NCBI RefSeq assembly: GCF_023921805.1
Contig: NZ_CP074197.1
Span: 186,001 to 250,000, forward strand
Source of the DNA: Ruminococcus sp. FMBCY1
GTDB taxonomy: Bacteria > Bacillota > Clostridia > Oscillospirales > Acutalibacteraceae
Length of the DNA stretch: 64,000 nt
Direction: 5' to 3'
A model generated the notes under the pieces. It did not search any database and was not told where the DNA came from. It worked only from the letters and a program-made list of their open reading frames with translations. Position numbers and translations under genes: made by a program. Positions 1 through 8,385 of the stretch are shown here, one piece after another. Numbering within the stretch: position 1 is the first letter of the stretch; each line of letters starts with the position of its first letter.

Positions 1-192
1 TTTAGCTTCACTTTCGCTGAAAAAAGCATTTTTACCAACAGTCCAAAATTCATCGCCTGATGTTTTGCACCTTACGCTCATACCGTTTTCTTCTATAAGA
101 ATTGCGGTAACGGTATCACTGCACATCAGCATTTCTCCGTCACCTAAGTCATCAATCAAGAAAACTTTTTTACCTATCATATTTTCTACCAT
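1..192 (-). CDS. Hypothetical protein, cut by window start
   Basis: The minus strand is open from an ATG at 192 to the window edge (64 codons, no stop reached). The start follows GGAGGT at a good distance, which supports translation; an in-frame ATG seven codons upstream would include that ribosome binding site and is less likely. The visible protein begins MVENMIGKKVFLIDD and is acidic, without a signal peptide or membrane segment. I do not recognise the family. It lies downstream of the pilus operon on the same strand. Confidence 0.5.
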   Translation of the reverse strand, partial: MVENMIGKKVFLIDDLGDGEMLMCSDTVTAILIEENGMSVRCKTSGDEFWTVGKNAFFSESEAK

Positions 193-458
193 ATCAGTAC
201 CTCCGTTTATCATAACTGGAACTTTTGAGATTGTTTTCTGTTTTTTAATTTCCTTTTGCTCTTTTTCCCTTCCGCAACATTTAAAAGCATTGTAGATAAA
301 AAAGATATATAATATAATTAATGAAAGTAATAAATAAAAAAGATAATTATGTATAGTATCAAAAAATTCTGTATTGGAAGGTAAGAAGAGTATAGGTGTG
401 ATATTAATATTCATTTTGTTATACCTTATAATTTTTTATAATATATTGTTTAATTCGG

Positions 459-740
459 TTATATATTTGAATATAGGTCACTTGTTTGACTTGAAGAAAT
501 GTAATTTGTATCGATTTTTCTTTTTGACATCATTGATAAAATTTCATTTCTTTTGTTATAAATTAATTCTTCTTTTTGGCTTAATGGCAAAGAATTTTCA
601 ACAGGACTCGGTTTAATATATTCATCTATAATAATTCTATCTATGATAGTAACCAATGTATCTGCTATATCGTCATCACAAGTGAGATTTTGCAAAAATT
701 CAGATATATTGCCTTTTAAATCAATTTTTAACTTTAACAA
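459..740 (-). CDS. Hypothetical protein, 93 aa
   Basis: A short frame directly downstream of the sortase gene, 32 bases after its stop, on the same strand. It would start at TTG with AAAGGA upstream, so a real but weakly started gene is possible. The product begins MLKLKIDLKG, has an acidic helical N-terminal half and a Lys/Ser-rich C-terminal half, and shows no membrane segment. I recognise no domain. It could be the last gene of the pilus operon or a chance frame in AT-rich DNA. Confidence 0.4.
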   Translation of the reverse strand: MLKLKIDLKGNISEFLQNLTCDDDIADTLVTIIDRIIIDEYIKPSPVENSLPLSQKEELIYNKRNEILSMMSKRKIDTNYISSSQTSDLYSNI

Positions 741-772
741 AAAATCAGTCCTTTCAGAATTGAATTAACAGA

Positions 773-1678
773 TTATTTTTGCTTTAGTAACCTGCGTATC
801 CATTTAATTTTTGCAATAGTCCATTCTTTAATCGCCTTAAAGGGATAGAAAGGTGATCCACGAAATACATAAATAACAAACATAAGAAAACAGAGCAATG
901 CAGAGAAATAAACCAAATCCCACCAAGTATAAACACGATTACTTTTATCGCTAATCACCTCATCAGCTGTTGCAGTATCAGTAATCGTATCTTCAACCCT
1001 TTCGCCACGAACGCAAAGCCGGTGCGTATTAATTGAGTACGGATAGCAAGTGACCAATGTCACATAGTCTTTGCCGTTCTCAATTTCAAGTTTACTTGAA
1101 TCGTCAGGGTCAACTATATTAATCTCACACACCTTGTATGTGAGTGTTTTATTCAGTACATTTATTTTAAAGGTATCTCCGATTTGCAGTTTGTCCAACT
1201 CATCAAAGAACACCTGTTCAGGATAACCGGAGTGAGCGGATATAACAGCGTGTGTGCTTGCACCGCCAATGGGCAAGGAAGTGTTTGCCAAATGTACACA
1301 GCCGTTTTTGAGTTTTTCTTCTCTGTTGGTGCTGTCGTGATACACCGGTAAGTCAACATTTATCTTTGGAATTTCGATAGTACACATTATATCGTCATAG
1401 TTGAGAATGTTCTCATACTCTGACATCGCTGCATTGTATTCGTTTTTTTCTTCATCGTTTAACGCACTCTTTGCGAGCAATTCGTTAAAATTTTGAGCCT
1501 TAGCAAGCTCGTTGTCGATTTCATAATCAGACATTGTTTGAGTGCTTTCACTGTAGTTTTTTATAACTGTTTCATTGCTTTTACTGTTGATGTAATCGGC
1601 AATATTGGGATATACTATAAAGCCTATTCCGACCGCAGCAAGAACGCAGAGGGATATAAAAAATATTTTAGTTTTCAT
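773..1678 (-). CDS. Class C (pilin-polymerising) sortase
   Basis: Transpeptidase that joins pilin subunits at their LPXTG-type signals through isopeptide bonds, acting at the outer face of the membrane. The 301-aa protein has an N-terminal membrane anchor (residues 5-24), a catalytic domain with His148 (in SAHSGYPE), Cys211 (in TLVTCYP) and Arg220 (in NTHRLCVRGER), and a second membrane segment near 252-272 followed by a basic tail. Two anchors and the TLVTC motif are typical of class C. It lies downstream of the major pilin (1735-3228) and the tip pilin (3296-6385), which are its expected substrates. The start ATG overlaps no other gene and opens directly into the anchor. Confidence 0.93.
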   Translation of the reverse strand: MKTKIFFISLCVLAAVGIGFIVYPNIADYINSKSNETVIKNYSESTQTMSDYEIDNELAKAQNFNELLAKSALNDEEKNEYNAAMSEYENILNYDDIMCTIEIPKINVDLPVYHDSTNREEKLKNGCVHLANTSLPIGGASTHAVISAHSGYPEQVFFDELDKLQIGDTFKINVLNKTLTYKVCEINIVDPDDSSKLEIENGKDYVTLVTCYPYSINTHRLCVRGERVEDTITDTATADEVISDKSNRVYTWWDLVYFSALLCFLMFVIYVFRGSPFYPFKAIKEWTIAKIKWIRRLLKQK

Positions 1679-1693
1679 AATTTTTTGTGAGCA

Positions 1694-1721
1694 AGGGCCA
1701 CCGATAAATCGGCAGCCCTTT
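1694..1721 (-). promoter_or_regulatory. Hairpin between major pilin and sortase genes
   Basis: AAGGGC and GCCCTT flank an inner stem CCGAT/ATCGG. On the minus strand no T-run follows, so it is more likely an attenuating or RNA-processing hairpin that lowers sortase expression relative to pilin than a full terminator. That role is inferred from position. Confidence 0.4.
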
Positions 1722-1734
1722 TGTTATAGTTTAA

Positions 1735-3228
1735 TTATTTAGCTGTCTTAGCTGATTTCTTCTTGATGAGGTATGCAAGTACCAATGCAAGAGAAATGCC
1801 TACACAAGCCACACCAGCCATTCTGATGAAGCCTACATATCCGCCTGTCTTAGGGAAGAATACGATTGTATCAGTTACGGTAATTTCAACTGCGCCGTTT
1901 GTCGGAGCATTCTGTACCCAAGTGCCTTTAGTGAACACTGAATTGTACTGAACAGGGATTTCAACTTCAATTACCTTGCCGTAAACATTGTAACCGGCAG
2001 GAGCAACAGTTTCTACAATGTAATATGTTCCGCTCTGTAATTTTATTTCCTCATTTGCTGAATTTTTAAAAATTACATTACCGTTGCTATCTGATGTACC
2101 CGTTCCAATAACATTGGTATGAGCTTTATCGTTATACAGGTCAAAGGTTGCACCTGCAAGCGGATTGCCTGCTTCATTAAGTTTGAGTACCTTAAGTCCA
2201 TATGTGTAAACATATACCTTATTGCCCGGAACGCTGTCAACACCTGAATCATTACCGTATTCAAGTTTTACATCTTCATTCGGGTTGCCTGCTGTACCGA
2301 CTACAGCGTATTTGTTGACTGTTGTAGAATATGTTACAATAACAAATTTTGCGTTGCTTGTATAAAAATCTGACTTTGCAAGATACTCGGAAGTAAGAGC
2401 GACATTAAACTTTGTGTTTTTGCCCTCACCCTCGCTTGTTACATTCACCTTGTAATCTGTGCCTTTAGTAAGGTCAGCTACTTTAGCACCTTTAGCGTCA
2501 ACAAGTGTAACCTTGAATGAATTTTTGTTAAGTGTAAGACCTGCACTCATATCATCATATACAGCATATGTTGTGAGCTTAATATCATTTGAGCCTGCTA
2601 CTGTATTCTTAAGTTTAAAGTTTACAGTGTCGCCAAGGCTTACATCTGTATAGTTAGTATTGTTCTTTGTGCTGTTGGTAATTGACTTTTCTGTTGACGG
2701 TGTGCTGTCAGCTACCTTGCTTGCAAGATTGATTTCAGCGTAGCTGTATACCCAACCGTTATTGTAATATGGGAGAGCAAGAACAGAGTTTGTGATACTT
2801 GTAACACCGGCAGGGTACTTAACACACTTGATGTAATAAATACCCTGTACAAGGTTTGAAAAGCTCTGTGTTGTGTTTGTTGCTGATGAAGTAAATGTAC
2901 CCTGTGATACTGCCGTACTTAAATCAGCGTTATCGAGTGCGTCAAGAGCAGCCTTTGAATCGCCTGCAAGAATTTCTGCGCTGATTGAATTTACAAGAGA
3001 TGTGTACTCTGTTTTGAACGGAGTAGCTGTTGTGCTCTTGAGGTCCGCAACTCTGAAAAGTTCAAAAGTATAGCCCGGTTTAGTGCATTTTACACTGATA
3101 TTTACCTTTTGGTCTGTCTTAAGTGCAGTAGCCGCACTTGCTGTTGGGATCGCCGCAAAGAGTAATGTCAACATCATTACTACTGCGAGCAGTTTGCCTG
3201 TGAATGATTTTCTAATTGATTTTCTCAT
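1735..3228 (-). CDS. Major pilin, SpaH/EbpB type, LPXTG-anchored
   Basis: Shaft subunit of a sortase-assembled pilus. The 497-aa protein has a signal peptide ending near ASA (residues 1-32), an isopeptide-forming D2-type middle domain (about 180-330), a Cna_B-like C-terminal domain (about 345-450) with the E-box ETVAPAGY, and a sorting signal FPKTG at 458-462 followed by a hydrophobic helix and a KKKSAKTAK tail. The E-box Glu is the usual catalyst of the internal Lys-Asn bond in this family, and a Lys in the VYTYGLKVLKL stretch is a candidate pilin lysine. AAGGAGGGG precedes the start. It lies between the tip pilin and the sortase. Confidence 0.9.
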   Translation of the reverse strand: MRKSIRKSFTGKLLAVVMMLTLLFAAIPTASAATALKTDQKVNISVKCTKPGYTFELFRVADLKSTTATPFKTEYTSLVNSISAEILAGDSKAALDALDNADLSTAVSQGTFTSSATNTTQSFSNLVQGIYYIKCVKYPAGVTSITNSVLALPYYNNGWVYSYAEINLASKVADSTPSTEKSITNSTKNNTNYTDVSLGDTVNFKLKNTVAGSNDIKLTTYAVYDDMSAGLTLNKNSFKVTLVDAKGAKVADLTKGTDYKVNVTSEGEGKNTKFNVALTSEYLAKSDFYTSNAKFVIVTYSTTVNKYAVVGTAGNPNEDVKLEYGNDSGVDSVPGNKVYVYTYGLKVLKLNEAGNPLAGATFDLYNDKAHTNVIGTGTSDSNGNVIFKNSANEEIKLQSGTYYIVETVAPAGYNVYGKVIEVEIPVQYNSVFTKGTWVQNAPTNGAVEITVTDTIVFFPKTGGYVGFIRMAGVACVGISLALVLAYLIKKKSAKTAK

Positions 3229-3256
3229 AAGAAAACCCCTCCTTAAAAATTTTTTG

Positions 3257-3271
3257 CGGACAATTTGTCCG
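3257..3271. promoter_or_regulatory. Palindrome before the major pilin gene
   Basis: CGGACAATTTGTCCG is a perfect 15-base inverted repeat with a one-base centre, in the short gap between the tip-pilin terminator and the major pilin ribosome binding site. It may form an RNA hairpin or be an operator; nothing in the sequence separates the two. Confidence 0.35.
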
Positions 3272-3279
3272 TTGTATGG

Positions 3280-3313
3280 AAAAAGCCCAACAGATTTACT
3301 GTTGAGCCTTTTT
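3280..3313 (-). terminator. Terminator-like hairpin at the end of the tip pilin gene
   Basis: On the minus strand AAAAAGGCTCAACAG pairs with CTGTTGGGCTTTTT around a short AT-rich loop, and the T-run follows. The 5' arm overlaps the last codons of the tip pilin gene. It may limit read-through into the major pilin gene, or leave the major pilin under its own promoter. Confidence 0.7.
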
Positions 3314-6300
3314 GCCGATGCTTTTTTTCTTCTTTCTTATACCTAAACCAATAGCACCTACCAATATTGTAAATGCTAATACAGCGGCGCCGATTTCAAT
3401 GTACATCGGTCTGTTGTTGCCTGTTCCGCCTGTTTCAGGAATGAAGACACTGTTATTCTTAACTGTAAGCTGTATGTCAAGTGTATCTAAGCTGTCGGGC
3501 GAAATCGTAAAGTTAATTTTGCCTGCATACGGCATATTACCTTTGCTGTCTGTTTCAATGAAGTAATAATCACCGGGCAAGAGGTTATTTACAATAATTC
3601 TGCCGTCGCTGTCGGTAACGAGCTTTGTTACCGTATCAGCCGTCTTGCTGTCGGCAGCTTCGTACATAATACTGCTGTTTTTATTTATAACATTAACAAT
3701 GCCTGTTTTTGTGTTGTAGAGTTCAAACTCAATACCCTCAAGCGGATTGCCGTTGCCGTCTGTTTTTAAAAGCTCTACACTGCCACGCTTGAGCAGGTTT
3801 TTCATCGTAACTACAAAGCTTTTGCCGTCCTCAAGTGTAACTGTCTGAGCCGCAGGCTTTACATACTTAGCAGGGAAGTAATATGTACCGTCTGCATTTT
3901 TAAAGCCTAATTCGTCAATTGTGTATTTAACCTTTTCATTGCTTGTGTTATACACCGCAAGATTGGTAAGATGAGCAGTGCCGTCCTCGCCTGTTACAAG
4001 CACCTTATTTGTTTTGCCGTCATCAGACTTTACCGAGAAGTAAAAGCCGCTTACAATGCCGTCCTCAGACTCTTTTTGAACGATTAAGCCTGTCTTTTGC
4101 AGTCTGTTTGCAAAATAAAATGAAAGAGTAACATTTTCCTTAAGAGTAACAGTTCTTTCTACAGGAGGAACATATCTGTCAGGCACAGAGTATGTACCGT
4201 CTGCATTTTTGTAGCCAAGCTCTGTGATTATGTATTTTACATATTCTCCGCTTGCTTTGTAAACAGGCAAGTCGCTGAGCGTTGCTGCACCGTCTATGCC
4301 CTTGCTTTTTGTTACTATGTTTTCGTCTGTCACTCCGTCATCAGATTTGACATTAAACCATACATCCTTAGCAGTATTAGCTCCTCGCTTACTGTCATCT
4401 GCGGTTTTGTAGATTGTAAGATTGCCGTAAACGGTATCTCGTGGTTCAGGCACTTCAATCTCATTAAAGGTTGTGATTGAGCCTGTGGCTTCATCAACCT
4501 TAATTTGTCGGATAAACAATTCAGGATTGATTTTGTAACCTGTCGGGGCTTTGGTTTCTTGCACAGTAAAAGTTCCTAATGGTAAGGTAGGATTGCCTGT
4601 TGTTGTAACATAGAATTTTTCGTTATAGTCACTATCTGCTCTATATTCATCAGCTAAGCGACAGTAACCGTCACCGTCAGTCTTTAACACCCATTTTCGT
4701 TCAGGCTTTTTCCCCTCAAGTTCACTTTCAGAGTAATAATATCCCTGATAATAACATAATGTAAATTCAGCATCAGCCATATTAGTTGTCTGACCTGTTA
4801 TAGCATCTTTCTTTCGTAAAACAATACGAACGGGGTCATTTTCAGGTCTATCGATAATAGTAGCAGATAGAATAGCAAAACCGTTATCGGTATCACTTAA
4901 TGTGAACTTTGTGGCTGATTTATTTAGCATATAGCCTTTAGGTGCTACCATTTCGACAGCATAGTAATTGTCACTGTATTCAATTTTGTATAAGTCTGAA
5001 TTTGTGTTATAGTCCCAAGAATTACCGTCTTTAGATACAGCCTTGCATTCTCCATTACTGTCGGTAATGAAGTACCTTACTATGTTGTTTTTTATACTGT
5101 TGTTATAAATATATGCAGTTGCACTTTCCTCATCGGAAAATACAGCAAACATACCGCCGTCTAATGAATAGCAATCGTTACCTGATGTTATATCAGGGTT
5201 ACTGCTTTCTTTTTTGAATTTTAGCTTAACGATTTCGGTATCAGATAGTTGAAGAATATCAAGTATTCTTTCGTTATTGCAATCGTCTGTTGTGACTGTA
5301 ACATTGTATTTTTTGTTGCTAAGAGTGAAGTAACCGTTTGCCGGTGCTTTTGTTTCTTTGAGGTAATACTGACCTGAACCAAGCTCAAAGTAATTCTTTG
5401 TAATCCAGTCCTGATTGGAGTACGAATACTTAATTTTAGCAATGTTACCGTTTTTATCAAGCTCCGCAACTGCAACTGCTTTGTTATCATCGCTATACAA
5501 GGTGTACTGTGCACCTGCGAAATTCAAGTAATCTTTATCAGTTGTCTGTTCTGTCAGGTTCTTGATTTCTTCGCTTGTACCGCTTTTTTTAAGATACAGT
5601 TTAGCTTTTTTCGGTATTCTTACAATTAAGTGTTGGCAATATGTACCGTCAGACGGCTTCGGCTGACAAATGTAAAAGTTACTGCTTTCACTTCTTTTTT
5701 TAATTACCGACCAGTTACTTGACGATTTAGCAATACTATGGGCAAAATCAGCAAGCTCGTTAATGATTGTATCGGTATCGCCATACCAAGCTTTCCATTC
5801 AGATGTTGGATCACCTAACATCTGATGTTCTAACTGGCTTAAAGTATAGTGAGATAAAATATAATACTTTTTCTCGTTTGCTTTGCTGCCAAATTCCTTA
5901 TCAATTTTGGCAAACAACGGCTCATACAAAGAGTTGTTAATATATTTATCCAAAATGCTTTTAGCTGATTTTCCATTAACCTCAAAGTTGCTGAAATAAT
6001 CACCATAAGCTACACCGTAAAAGGTATTAAGAGCAGCTATTAGTGCTTTTTCATTCTCGTTATTGGAATTTGGGTCAAGTTTAATTACTTCTTTGCCTGT
6101 TTCTCCAAAAAAGTCCGTAAATTCAACAGTCTTGCCATCTGTTTTCTGTGCAGGTGTATTTGGGTCTATGCAATACCCAATCTCACCGTTAATTTTAAAC
6201 TCATAAGCTACAAGGCTGTCTGTCCAAGGGATAGGCTTTGCTGACGATTCAAGCAAAATTTTGTTACCAATTTCAGACAGCCCTGTATATGAATAAGCAC

Positions 6301-6385
6301 TTGCCGTAATATTAGCAATAGGAAACATCGCAAAGACAGTAACAAGCGAAATGATTACGGCTGTAAACTTTTTAAGAATTTTCAT
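3296..6385 (-). CDS. Large SpaA-type pilin / tip adhesin with Cna_B repeats
   Basis: Surface adhesin predicted to cap or decorate the pilus. Starting at the ATG at 6385, which follows AAAGGAGAG at proper spacing (an ATG 24 bases upstream lies before that site), the protein has 1029 residues. It has a signal peptide ending ASA, an N-terminal domain with GYCIDP and a downstream SQLEHQML segment that resemble the Cys and Gln partners of a thioester adhesion domain, then several Cna_B modules with E-box sequences such as KETKAPA and QETKAPTGY, two tandem SDDG-type repeats, and a sorting signal IPETG (982-986), hydrophobic helix and basic tail. The thioester assignment is an inference from the motif pattern; the Cna_B and anchor assignments are firm. 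Confidence 0.88.
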   Translation of the reverse strand: MKILKKFTAVIISLVTVFAMFPIANITASAYSYTGLSEIGNKILLESSAKPIPWTDSLVAYEFKINGEIGYCIDPNTPAQKTDGKTVEFTDFFGETGKEVIKLDPNSNNENEKALIAALNTFYGVAYGDYFSNFEVNGKSAKSILDKYINNSLYEPLFAKIDKEFGSKANEKKYYILSHYTLSQLEHQMLGDPTSEWKAWYGDTDTIINELADFAHSIAKSSSNWSVIKKRSESSNFYICQPKPSDGTYCQHLIVRIPKKAKLYLKKSGTSEEIKNLTEQTTDKDYLNFAGAQYTLYSDDNKAVAVAELDKNGNIAKIKYSYSNQDWITKNYFELGSGQYYLKETKAPANGYFTLSNKKYNVTVTTDDCNNERILDILQLSDTEIVKLKFKKESSNPDITSGNDCYSLDGGMFAVFSDEESATAYIYNNSIKNNIVRYFITDSNGECKAVSKDGNSWDYNTNSDLYKIEYSDNYYAVEMVAPKGYMLNKSATKFTLSDTDNGFAILSATIIDRPENDPVRIVLRKKDAITGQTTNMADAEFTLCYYQGYYYSESELEGKKPERKWVLKTDGDGYCRLADEYRADSDYNEKFYVTTTGNPTLPLGTFTVQETKAPTGYKINPELFIRQIKVDEATGSITTFNEIEVPEPRDTVYGNLTIYKTADDSKRGANTAKDVWFNVKSDDGVTDENIVTKSKGIDGAATLSDLPVYKASGEYVKYIITELGYKNADGTYSVPDRYVPPVERTVTLKENVTLSFYFANRLQKTGLIVQKESEDGIVSGFYFSVKSDDGKTNKVLVTGEDGTAHLTNLAVYNTSNEKVKYTIDELGFKNADGTYYFPAKYVKPAAQTVTLEDGKSFVVTMKNLLKRGSVELLKTDGNGNPLEGIEFELYNTKTGIVNVINKNSSIMYEAADSKTADTVTKLVTDSDGRIIVNNLLPGDYYFIETDSKGNMPYAGKINFTISPDSLDTLDIQLTVKNNSVFIPETGGTGNNRPMYIEIGAAVLAFTILVGAIGLGIRKKKKSIGKKAQQ

Positions 6386-6482
6386 TATTAAGTTTTTCTC
6401 TCCTTTCAATGAGATAGTATATATCTTCTTAGTTTGGTGGACTTCTGCTCATATCAATGCTCCTTTCAGACTTTTTTGTAAT

Positions 6483-6517
6483 AAAAAAAGCAGCTAAGTT
6501 CAAAACTTAACTGCTTT
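6483..6517 (-). terminator. Rho-independent terminator after the lipoprotein gene
   Basis: On the minus strand AAAGCAGTTAAGTT and AACTTAGCTGCTTT form a long stem followed by seven T residues. It sits just after the stop of the 6538-7482 gene and separates it from the tip pilin gene. Confidence 0.75.
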
Positions 6518-6537
6518 AATTGATGTATTTTATTTGA

Positions 6538-7482
6538 TTAATACCAACCGGCTTCTCTTACAAGAGTTGTTTTTGTTTCATAATGACCTTTCTCAGGAAC
6601 TTTAATTGTTTCATAACCTGTAATTTGTTCAATCCATTTATCACTATAGCTAAAATCGTCACCGTAAGGAAGGTGGTATGTTTTATCGTGACCAGTAACA
6701 TCTTCTGTAATATCAGCTCCGCAAATGTTACATATAGTTCTCCATTGACCTTCTACAATCGGTTTCTGCCAAGTGTAACCCTCTTCATCAACTACCCAGA
6801 CCTGTTCGGTCTTATACTCTGCATCGTACCAAGTTTTTCCCTCGTGTGGGTCTTTTGTTGCAGGCTGTGTAGCCGGTGCAGGTGCAGGCTTACTTGAAGA
6901 TGATGAGCCAGAGCCGCTTGACGGCTTGCTCTGACTTGAGCTGCTTGATGAACCGCCTGACGGTTTACTCTGACTTGATGAACTGTTTGAGCCTGAATTG
7001 CTTGCAGGCTTGTTTGTGCTGCCTGATGAGCCGTTGCTCTTGCTTGTCTGACCGTTGCCGGCATTGTTATTATTGTTGTTAGTCTGATTGCTGTTGCCGT
7101 TGCCGTTATTGTTGCTCTGACCGCCGTTGTTCTGCTTGTTGTCGGTCTTTGCTGCATTCTGTGCATTAACTTCCGTAGCTTTTTCCGACTTCTCCGCAGG
7201 CTGTGTCTGCTTAACCTCAACAACCTTAGTTGCTTCTTCTATATGTGTATTGCCCTGACTGTCCGTCACAACCTGTGTAACAGTCTGAACAGATGTGCCG
7301 ATTACCTCATCAGCCGTTGCAACAGGCTGTTTATTTCCGCAAGCGGTCAGCATAGCAATAATGACCGCCGCCACCGTTACTGCCGCAACTGCAACAATAC
7401 CAATAGCCTTTTTCTTATTCGTTTTTTTCTCTGCTGATTCATTCGTATTTGTAATGTTTGTGTTCATTTCCTGTGTAGTCAT
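6538..7482 (-). CDS. Putative lipoprotein with Asn/Ser-rich linker and C2H2-like C-terminal module
   Basis: The 314-aa product has a cytoplasmic N-terminus, one hydrophobic helix (about 25-47) ending LTAC, which fits a lipobox, then about 140 residues dominated by Asn, Ser, Gly, Gln and Pro. The C-terminal 95 residues form a compact module rich in Trp, Tyr and Glu with C-x2-C-x10-H-x4-H (CNICGADI then HDKTYH), so it may bind zinc outside the cell. I do not know a function. Its position upstream of the pilin genes, on the same strand but behind its own terminator, suggests a wall-associated partner of the pilus. The low-complexity stretch is codon-biased and creates long false frames on other strands. 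Confidence 0.6.
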   Translation of the reverse strand: MTTQEMNTNITNTNESAEKKTNKKKAIGIVAVAAVTVAAVIIAMLTACGNKQPVATADEVIGTSVQTVTQVVTDSQGNTHIEEATKVVEVKQTQPAEKSEKATEVNAQNAAKTDNKQNNGGQSNNNGNGNSNQTNNNNNNAGNGQTSKSNGSSGSTNKPASNSGSNSSSSQSKPSGGSSSSSSQSKPSSGSGSSSSSKPAPAPATQPATKDPHEGKTWYDAEYKTEQVWVVDEEGYTWQKPIVEGQWRTICNICGADITEDVTGHDKTYHLPYGDDFSYSDKWIEQITGYETIKVPEKGHYETKTTLVREAGWY

Positions 7483-7625
7483 AACTCTGACCCCTTTCGT
7501 ATATGTCTTTATATCTTAATTTTACAATTCACATTTTTGTTTGTCAATAATTTGTTTGTTAATTGTTTTTATACAATCCGCAGTAATAAAAGAATATAAG
7601 AATAGCAATAAAAACAGTTTAGTAC

Positions 7626-7658
7626 AAACACTGCAGTTCAGCACTAACTGCAGTGTTT
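7626..7658 (-). terminator. Perfect hairpin downstream of the dockerin gene
   Basis: AAACACTGCAGTT and AACTGCAGTGTTT form a perfect 13-bp stem with a seven-base loop. It lies past the 3' end of the 7713-8300 gene; the T-run on that strand is weak (ACTGTTTTT some bases later), so termination is probable but not certain. Confidence 0.45.
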
Positions 7659-7712
7659 CTTCATTTTAATAAAAGGAGAAGGGGTATGTAAGGTGCGGTT
7701 TATTCTTTAATT

Positions 7713-8300
7713 TCACTTAAACTGAATTGACTTGAATTTTGGACAATTATAAAATGAATTGCTCCACTTGAGGTTTTTATTATAAGCATAAACAGTTGTA
7801 AGTTTGCTGCAATTATTGAAAGCTTTATCGTTAAGCTTTCCGATATTTTGAGGCAAAGTTACTGTTGCGATTTTTGAATTGTTTGAAAATGTATTAGAAC
7901 CGATTTCGGTAACTACATAGTTGTAGCCGGGGAGAAATCCCGGTACTGTTACATTTGTATCATTGCCAAAATATGATTGAGAAATCAACTTTGAATTACT
8001 GCTCATTTGAAATATAAAATCACCATACACAATGATTGATTTTGAAAGATACTGTTGCAATAAAGATATATCGTTAATGTCTAATTTTCCGTTGCGGTCA
8101 AAATCAGCATATGCCGAGTAAAATTTCATATCTTTATATCCTGCGAGATATTGCTGAATTAATGATACATCTACAATATTAATTATGCCGTCAAGGTTTA
8201 CATCACCAATTTTCGGTGCTGCGTTTACCGGTGATGATAATAATGCTGTTGATAAGCTAAGTACTGCTAATGAAGCACAAATTATTCTTTTGATTTTCAT
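7713..8300 (-). CDS. Secreted dockerin protein with BspA-like leucine-rich repeats
   Basis: The start at 8300 is chosen because AAGGAGG lies just before it. The 195-aa product has a signal peptide ending near VNA, a type I dockerin with two calcium-binding segments (GDVNLDGIINIVDVSLIQQY and a second with DFDRNGKLDINDISLLQQYL), and a C-terminal region with repeats of the NTFSNNSKIATVTLP kind, as in BspA-type leucine-rich repeats. The dockerin should dock to a cohesin on a cell-surface or free scaffoldin, as in ruminococcal cellulosomes and amylosomes. No catalytic domain is present, so the LRR part may bind carbohydrate, mucin or protein. It lies inside the predicted mobile region, next to parB. 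Confidence 0.85.
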   Translation of the reverse strand: MKIKRIICASLAVLSLSTALLSSPVNAAPKIGDVNLDGIINIVDVSLIQQYLAGYKDMKFYSAYADFDRNGKLDINDISLLQQYLSKSIIVYGDFIFQMSSNSKLISQSYFGNDTNVTVPGFLPGYNYVVTEIGSNTFSNNSKIATVTLPQNIGKLNDKAFNNCSKLTTVYAYNKNLKWSNSFYNCPKFKSIQFK

Positions 8301-8321
8301 ATTTACCTCCTTGTGGGTGTT

Positions 8322-8350
8322 GGGCTGTTCCAAATGTTTTGAAACAGCCC
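8322..8350 (-). promoter_or_regulatory. Hairpin between parB and the dockerin gene
   Basis: GGGCTGTT and AACAGCCC pair across an AT-rich loop in the gap after parB. No good T-run follows on the minus strand, so this may be a weak terminator or a messenger-stabilising hairpin. Confidence 0.35.
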
Positions 8351-8385
8351 TGTATTTCTATCATCGGGGAACGATGAGAAGAAAA

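Noticed and set aside
374..616. Plus-strand hydrophobic frame of 80 codons
   Set aside because: It starts at TTG, is very AT-rich, and lies across the minus-strand 459-740 frame; Phe/Ile/Leu-rich frames arise by chance in such DNA.
6792..7223. Minus-strand frame of 143 codons rich in Arg, Gln and Thr
   Set aside because: It is the shifted reading of the Asn/Ser-rich linker of the lipoprotein gene and has no ribosome binding site.
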